A stretch of DNA of 64,000 bases. Origin: Pyxidicoccus fallax. Lineage in GTDB: Bacteria; Myxococcota; Myxococcia; Myxococcales; Myxococcaceae. Position 1 is the stretch's first letter. Each line of letters begins with the position of its first letter. This document shows positions 62,018 through 64,000 of the stretch, one piece after another. A program made the translations under genes and the position numbers. The notes below the pieces were generated by a model. That model was not told the DNA's origin and searched no databases. It was given only the letters and a program-made list of their open reading frames with translations. Where the stretch lies: assembly GCF_012933655.1 (NCBI RefSeq), contig NZ_JABBJJ010000008.1:1-64000 (forward strand), given 5' to 3'.

Positions 62018-63745
62018 ATGGCCCTTCCCCTGGAAGACTACGCCCTCATCGGTGACACGCAGAGCGCCGCCCTCGTGGGGCGGGATGGCTCCATCGACTG
62101 GCTGTGCTGGCCGCGCTTCGACTCGGACGCGTGCTTCGCGGCGCTGCTGGGAGATGCGTCCCACGGCCGGTGGCTCGTCGCCCCGGCCGGCGGCATCCTC
62201 AAGGTGACGCGCCGCTACCGGCCCGGCACGCTGGTGCTGGAGACGGACTACGAGACGGAGGACGGCGCGGTGCGCGTGGTGGACTGCATGCCCCCGCGCA
62301 GCGGCGCGCCGGACCTCGTGCGCGTGGTGCAGGGCCTCAAGGGCTCCGTTCCCATGCGCATGGAGCTGCTCGCGCACTTCGGCTACGGCGACCGCTCGCC
62401 CTGGTTGCGCCTCCACGAGGACCATGCCTCCGCGCGGGCGGGGCCGGACGCGGTGGCGCTGCGCACGCCCGTCACCGTGCGCCGGCGGGGCAACACGCTC
62501 ACCGCGGACTTCCCCGTGGAGCCCGGCGCGCGCGTGCCCTTCGTCCTCGCGTGGCACCCCTCGCACGAGGTGCCACCCAGGCCCCTGGACGCGCTGGCCG
62601 CCGTGGAGGAGACGGAGGCGTGGTGGAAGGCGTGGTCCTCGCGCCTCGTCACCACCGGGCCATGGCACGAGCCGCTCCAGCGCTCGCTCATCACCCTGAA
62701 GGCGCTCACCTACTCGCCCACGGGCGGCATCGTCGCCGCGCCCACCACGTCCCTGCCGACGCCCTCCGGGGTGCCTCCCGGCGACGCGCGCTTCTGCTGG
62801 CTGCACGACGCGACGAGCGCGCTCCAGGCGCTGCTGGACGGGGGCTACATGGAGGAGGCCCGCGCGTGGCGCGACTGGCTGGTGCGCGCGGTGGCCGGCG
62901 AGCCGGAGGAGCTGCAATCCTCCTACGGCGTGGCCGGCGAGCGCCGCTTCCCCGGGGAGGAGCTGCCGTGGCTGCCCGGCTACGAGGGCACGCGGCCGGT
63001 GCGCATCGGCCATGAGTCCCGGCGGGGGCTGCGCACGGAAGAGGTGGGCGAGGTCATGGGCAGCTTCCTGGAGGCCGCGCGCCGGGGGCTGCCTCCCAGC
63101 AGCGACGCGTGGACGCTCCAGCGCGCCATGCTGGAGCACCTGGAGGGCCGCTGGCTGAAGCCCGCGGCCGAGGCGCCGACCCTCACGTACTCCAAGGTGA
63201 TGGCATGGGTGGCGGTGGACCGGGCGCTGGAGAGCGCCGCGCACTTCGGCCTGGACGCGCCCGGCGAGCGCTGGAAGCGGCTGCGCGCGGACCTGCACGC
63301 GGAGGTGTGCCGCGAGGGCTTCGACTCGCGCCGGGGTACCTTCACCCGCGAGTACGGCGGGCGGGGCCTGGACGCGCGGCTGTTGCGGCTGGCGCGGCTG
63401 GGCTTCCTGCCGGCGGACGACGCGCGCGTGCGCGGCACGGTGGAGGCGGTGGAGCGCGGACTGGGGGAGGGGGACTTCGTGCGTGAGCACGACGCGAGCG
63501 GGGCGGGCGTGTCGCTGGTGTGCAGCTTCTGGCTGGCGGACAGCCTGCACCTGCTCGGCCGGCGCGAGGAGGCGAAGGCGCTCTTCGAGCGGCTGTTGCG
63601 CGTGCGCAACGACGTGGGCCTGCTGCCGGAGGAGTATGACCCGCGCCAGCGCCGCATGGCGGGCCACTTCCCGCACTCATCCAGCCACGTGGCCCTGGTG
63701 CAGACGGCCATGGGCCTGTCACGCGGCGAGGCGCTCGGCGGCTGA
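62018..63745 (+). CDS. GH15-like protein (trehalase/glucoamylase family), catalytic acid motif absent
   Basis: 575-residue protein. N-terminal [41 protein letters not shown] is the classic start of the GH15 trehalase group. The (alpha/alpha)6 part keeps [36 protein letters not shown] and [16 protein letters not shown], and the terminal [27 protein letters not shown] (general base Glu). But the usual RNWDYRY.WLRDA is replaced by [11 protein letters not shown], and the G(I/L)WE acid before the TYSKVMAW block reads GRWLKP. Probably a degenerate or non-hydrolytic homologue. In-frame ATG at 62006 also possible. Confidence 0.8.
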   Translation: MALPLEDYALIGDTQSAALVGRDGSIDWLCWPRFDSDACFAALLGDASHGRWLVAPAGGILKVTRRYRPGTLVLETDYETEDGAVRVVDCMPPRSGAPDLVRVVQGLKGSVPMRMELLAHFGYGDRSPWLRLHEDHASARAGPDAVALRTPVTVRRRGNTLTADFPVEPGARVPFVLAWHPSHEVPPRPLDALAAVEETEAWWKAWSSRLVTTGPWHEPLQRSLITLKALTYSPTGGIVAAPTTSLPTPSGVPPGDARFCWLHDATSALQALLDGGYMEEARAWRDWLVRAVAGEPEELQSSYGVAGERRFPGEELPWLPGYEGTRPVRIGHESRRGLRTEEVGEVMGSFLEAARRGLPPSSDAWTLQRAMLEHLEGRWLKPAAEAPTLTYSKVMAWVAVDRALESAAHFGLDAPGERWKRLRADLHAEVCREGFDSRRGTFTREYGGRGLDARLLRLARLGFLPADDARVRGTVEAVERGLGEGDFVREHDASGAGVSLVCSFWLADSLHLLGRREEAKALFERLLRVRNDVGLLPEEYDPRQRRMAGHFPHSSSHVALVQTAMGLSRGEALGG

Positions 63746-63779
63746 CAGGCGACGCCGCCTCGCGGTACGAGGCGGAGTC

Positions 63780-64000
63780 ATGAAGACCCTCCCCCTGCCT
63801 CAACGCCTCTCCCTGCTGGACGGCGCCACGCCGCTCCAGCCGCTGGAGCGCCTGTCGCGTCACCTCGGAGGTCCGCGCCTGCTCCTCAAGCGCGATGACC
63901 TGGGAGGCCTCGGCGGGGGTGGCAACAAGCTGCGCAAGCTGGAGTTCCACCTGGCGCGCGCGCTCGCCCAGGGCTGCGACACCGTGCTCATCGACGGAGG
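63780..64000 (+). CDS. pyridoxal-phosphate D-cysteine desulfhydrase/ACC deaminase-like enzyme (5' part only)
   Basis: The first 73 codons of an enzyme that continues past the window. [38 protein letters not shown] (PLP-binding Lys about residue 50 in [10 protein letters not shown]), and [12 protein letters not shown] match D-cysteine desulfhydrase, ACC deaminase and related fold-type II enzymes. GGCGGAG precedes the ATG. Cleaves D-cysteine or related beta-substituted amino acids to pyruvate, sulfide and ammonia. Cannot tell which subgroup without the rest. Confidence 0.83.
   Translation, partial: MKTLPLPQRLSLLDGATPLQPLERLSRHLGGPRLLLKRDDLGGLGGGGNKLRKLEFHLARALAQGCDTVLIDG

Noticed and set aside
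1-64000. tRNA or rRNA genes
   Set aside because: No tRNA-like cloverleaf with a CCA-end TTC loop or rRNA core sequence was noticed on either strand; a covariance-model search would be needed to exclude them fully.

Overview
The window is very GC-rich, almost fully coding, rich in lipoproteins, multi-domain kinases and T6SS-type accessory genes, and carries a myxobacterial-style retron. It most likely comes from a chromosome of the Myxococcaceae (Myxococcus, Corallococcus, Pyxidicoccus or a relative). I saw no tRNA, rRNA, CRISPR array or insertion sequence. Both ends cut a gene: a penicillin-binding protein on the left and a D-cysteine desulfhydrase-like enzyme on the right.

Layout. 1-5.9 kb: PBP2-type transpeptidase (partial), an array of 68-bp tandem repeats, a TetR regulator divergent from an NTF2-fold protein with operator-like palindromes between them, a GH26 hydrolase and a small membrane protein. 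5.9-13 kb: a minus-strand set of surface genes (GH43 lipoprotein, lipoprotein, TonB-dependent receptor with an N-terminal TonB-like domain, LVIVD-type protein) that looks like glycan use or surface binding. 13.4-15.5 kb: a bacterial GRAS-domain protein overlapping a PncC amidohydrolase, then a small STAS-like protein.

15.5-30.4 kb is the accessory core. Two half-clusters of T6SS cargo genes face outward. The left one (minus strand) holds DUF2169, a DUF4150 PAAR-like spike protein, DUF6484 and a TIGR02270 HEAT protein. The right one (plus strand) holds DUF4150, DUF6484, an AHH nuclease toxin, its probable Imm11-type immunity protein, TIGR02270, a degenerate ketosynthase fold protein and an Imm49-like protein. 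Between them is a complete retron of the Mx162 kind: HEAT-repeat gene, winged-helix/SWIM gene, msr-msd noncoding RNA and reverse transcriptase, all on the minus strand. The msr-msd shows the 28-nt outer inverted repeats and the long msd hairpin. The two DUF4150 genes are nearly identical in inverted orientation and flank the retron, so the segment could invert by recombination or the copies could convert each other.

30.4-49.2 kb: a gene remnant, an M4 metalloprotease with two PPC domains and a clear terminator, a polytopic membrane protein, a 1,900-residue hybrid Ser/Thr kinase-ATPase-GAF-histidine kinase, AlkB, a GAF histidine kinase, a double hexapeptide-repeat protein, a MATE exporter and two paralogous repeat lipoproteins. 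49.2-64 kb: amidohydrolase, ricin-type lectin, DUF2277, GNAT, DUF2911, a three-gene ferric-type ABC importer operon, a small Cys-rich lipoprotein, a TetR gene with no stop in a sensible place, an ADOP-type permease, a SnoaL/MarR divergent pair with a perfect palindrome between them, and a GH15-like protein that seems to have lost its catalytic acid.
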